Assembly (NCBI GenBank): GCA_015486445.1
Contig: WFRT01000045.1
Coordinates: 1 to 25,180 of the forward strand
Direction: 5' to 3'
Length of the DNA stretch: 25,180 bases
Source: Pseudomonadota bacterium
GTDB lineage: Bacteria > Desulfobacterota > Anaeroferrophillalia > Anaeroferrophillales > Tharpellaceae
A model generated the notes under the pieces. It did not search any database and was not told the DNA's origin. It saw nothing but the letters and a program-made list of their open reading frames with translations. How positions within the stretch are numbered: the stretch's first letter is position 1; every line of letters begins with the position of its first letter. Positions 23,536-25,180 of the stretch are shown here, in pieces. The position numbers and the translations under genes were made by a program.

Positions 23536-24312
23536 TTACATCATGGTCCAGCCGCCGTCTATGCTCAAAGCCTGGCCGGTGATGCACTGGGCCGCGTCGC
23601 TGACCAGGTAGAGGGCCATCCGGCCGATATCCTCGGTGGTGACCATCTTTTTCAGCGGCTGATTTTTGAGCAAAACCTGTTCCGGGACCTCGGCTTCGCT
23701 GATGCCGTACTGGACCGCCAGGTCCTTGATCTGCTTTTTGACCAGCGGGGTCAGGACGTAGCCGGGACAGATCGAGTTGGCCGTAATGTTCCATTCGGCC
23801 AGCTCGCAGGCCATGACCTTGGTGAAGCCGACAATGCCGTGCTTGGCCGAGACGTAGGCGCATTTCCAGGGCGAGGGCGATTTGCCGTGGGCCGAGGCGA
23901 TGTTGATGATCCGTCCCCACTTTTTCTCTTTCATGTAGGGGACGCAGGCCCTGGTGCAGAGAAAGGTCCCGGTCATCATCACCGAGATCAGCTGGTTCCA
24001 TTTTGCCAGCGGAAATTCCTCGATCTTGCTGATGAACTGCAGGCCGGCGTTGTTGACGATGATGTCGGTCGAGCCGAAGCTCTTGATTGCTTTTTCGACC
24101 ATCTCCTTGACGCTGTTTTCGTCGGCGACGTCGCAGGCCACGGCCAGGGCCTGGCCGCCGGCGTCTTTGATCTGGTCGACGGTGGCGGCCGCGGCCGCCT
24201 CGTTGAGGTCGGCGACGACGATGCGGGCCCCGGCTTCGGCCAGATGGTGGGCGATGGCCTGGCCGATGCCGGACCCGGAACCGGTAACGATGGCGGTTTT
24301 ATCCTTGAGCAT
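23536..24312 (-). CDS. bdhA: 3-hydroxybutyrate dehydrogenase (short-chain dehydrogenase family)
   Basis: A 258-residue classical SDR that most resembles NAD-dependent D-3-hydroxybutyrate dehydrogenase, interconverting 3-hydroxybutyrate and acetoacetate in the cytoplasm. The cofactor motif is TGSGSGIG (10-17), NNAG is at 87-90, and the catalytic residues are Ser140 (NIASAHG), Tyr153 and Lys157 (AYVSAKHG). NNAGLQ, the SAHG sequence and the C-terminal GQALSIDGGWTMM are characteristic of this enzyme among SDRs. The ATG at 24312 follows CGGAGGACAATC, a strong ribosome site. It appears to be a single-gene unit. Assignment to the exact substrate is likely but not certain. Confidence 0.85.
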   Translation of the reverse strand: MLKDKTAIVTGSGSGIGQAIAHHLAEAGARIVVADLNEAAAAATVDQIKDAGGQALAVACDVADENSVKEMVEKAIKSFGSTDIIVNNAGLQFISKIEEFPLAKWNQLISVMMTGTFLCTRACVPYMKEKKWGRIINIASAHGKSPSPWKCAYVSAKHGIVGFTKVMACELAEWNITANSICPGYVLTPLVKKQIKDLAVQYGISEAEVPEQVLLKNQPLKKMVTTEDIGRMALYLVSDAAQCITGQALSIDGGWTMM

Positions 24313-24629
24313 GATTGTCCTCCGTTTTCAGGCTTTAAGTTGAGAGATGTTCAACCCGCTGTTTCTAGTGGTTTTGACGCTTTTTGACAAGCCGGAAATT
24401 TCCCGGCCGGGGGCCGGCTGAGAAAATTTTTCCGCCCTGGTTGCGATAATCGGTGCTATGGTGCTATCTGGTTGGTAAGGTATTTGGCGATGACTGGATA
24501 AAAGAGACGGTAATGAATTTCGCACCCCGGGAAGCTTTGCAGCCTGTAATAATTTTCAGCGGGAAATTTCCCGGCCTGCAAGCGGGAAAGCCACTCGCAG
24601 GGCCCGGGCTTTGAAGGAGGTCTGTTTAT
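24313..24629. promoter_or_regulatory. Divergent intergenic region with repeated palindromic motif
   Basis: This 317-base region separates the dehydrogenase from the divergent exported-protein gene. The 15-base sequence GGAAATTTCCCGGCC occurs twice in the same orientation, at 24394-24408 and 24562-24576; its core GGAAATTTCC is a perfect palindrome. Between the two, GGTGCTAT is repeated in tandem (24452-24467). Two identical palindromic sites between divergent genes suggest binding sites for a regulator, but no promoter near consensus could be fixed. Confidence 0.4.
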
Positions 24630-25180
24630 ATGGTAATGGTGAAGGATCTTTTTCTCCGGCCCACCGCCCTGGGTATTGGCCTGCTGCTGGCGGCCCTTTT
24701 GTTCCCCGGGGTTTGTCGTTCCGCCGGGCAAGCGGTTTCCGCCGGGCCGGCGGTTGACCTGCTGAATATCTGTCTGCGAAAGCAGGACGACCCGGCCCGC
24801 CCCTTGTGCCTGGCCAATGGCCGCCTGCGGGGCGACCATCTCGATATCCGGGTACTGGCCACGGCGGTTTTCGACTTCAACCGTGACGGGCTTGGCGACG
24901 GGGTCGTGGTCACCCTGGAAAACTACGGCGGCTCGGGCAATTTTCGTCTCCTCAACCTGGTCCTCAACCGGGCCGGCCGCCTGGAAAATACCGACCGGAT
25001 TCCGCTTGGAGACCGCATCCGGCTTGTCACCCTTGCCGTTGCCCCTTCCGGCCGTATTCTCGTAACCTATCTCGACCGGGCTCACAATGCGCCGTATTCC
25101 GACCCGCCGAAAATCCGGAAAACGGCGGTCTTTAAGGTGAAAAAGGGAAAGTTGGTCAGGGTAAAAGAGGGCGGCGACGG
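24630..25180 (+). CDS. Exported protein with a DxNxDG loop, 3' end beyond the window
   Basis: Incomplete at the right edge; 183 codons are visible. The ATG at 24630 lies 8 bases after AAGGAGGT, a near-perfect ribosome site; a second in-frame ATG at 24636 is also possible. The N-terminus is a signal peptide (FLRPTALGIGLLLAALLFPG), cleaved around residue 30. A calcium-loop-like motif DFNRDGLGDGVVV (82-94) precedes ENYGGSGNFRLLNLVLNRAG and then a strand-rich segment with RILVTYLDR. This resembles a widespread family of periplasmic proteins of unknown function in which such a D-x-N-x-D loop precedes a GGSG segment. Role unknown. Confidence 0.75.
   Translation, partial: MVMVKDLFLRPTALGIGLLLAALLFPGVCRSAGQAVSAGPAVDLLNICLRKQDDPARPLCLANGRLRGDHLDIRVLATAVFDFNRDGLGDGVVVTLENYGGSGNFRLLNLVLNRAGRLENTDRIPLGDRIRLVTLAVAPSGRILVTYLDRAHNAPYSDPPKIRKTAVFKVKKGKLVRVKEGGD

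Noticed and set aside
1..25180. CRISPR array, rRNA, or insertion sequence with transposase
   Set aside because: No regularly spaced repeats, no rRNA-like sequence, and no transposase or integrase frame were seen on either strand.

Overview
The window is GC-rich, gene-dense bacterial DNA. Gene content points to an anaerobic member of the Desulfobacterota / former Deltaproteobacteria: an ntrY kinase directly downstream of a DUF4390 gene, a TRAP carboxylate transporter with a universal stress protein, a double-cubane-cluster (2-hydroxyacyl-CoA dehydratase-like) reductase, a DUF1847 cysteine-rich protein and a 3-hydroxybutyrate dehydrogenase. The lineage is inferred from synteny and protein style only.

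Layout. 1-3033 (minus): DUF4390 protein, then the NtrY-type kinase; its partner regulator would lie off the left edge. 3034-6993 (plus): a long leader with possible RNA structure, then TRAP genes dctP, (terminator), dctQ, dctM and a UspA-family gene. 7055-7173: tRNA-Lys(TTT) and its terminator. 7174-8811: a visibly AT-richer, gene-poor stretch with a DUF6933 gene and a 72-aa coiled-coil protein, ending in a near-perfect REP-like hairpin. 8812-11198: a NarX/NarL-like two-component pair with a 4-base overlap. 11670-15184: a putative molybdenum-carrier protein, convergent with a double-cubane-cluster reductase, which is divergent from a umuC-type polymerase without umuD. 15331-18401: DUF1847 protein, an MFS transporter coupled to an alpha/beta hydrolase, and a convergent 69-aa membrane protein. 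18461-24312 (minus): 3-hydroxybutyrate dehydrogenase, then sbcD and sbcC. 24630 to the right edge (plus): the start of an exported protein.

Most genes are recognisable housekeeping or metabolic functions. The most unusual content is between them. Three copies of one short terminal-inverted-repeat element (31-123, 12166-12250, 16092-16324) each sit just after a stop codon and are flanked by short direct repeats. One copy carries a second, 138-base palindromic insertion, and the first copy shows the matching empty site. This looks like a non-autonomous mobile (MITE-like) family with a nested second element. I did not find a clearly novel multi-gene system.
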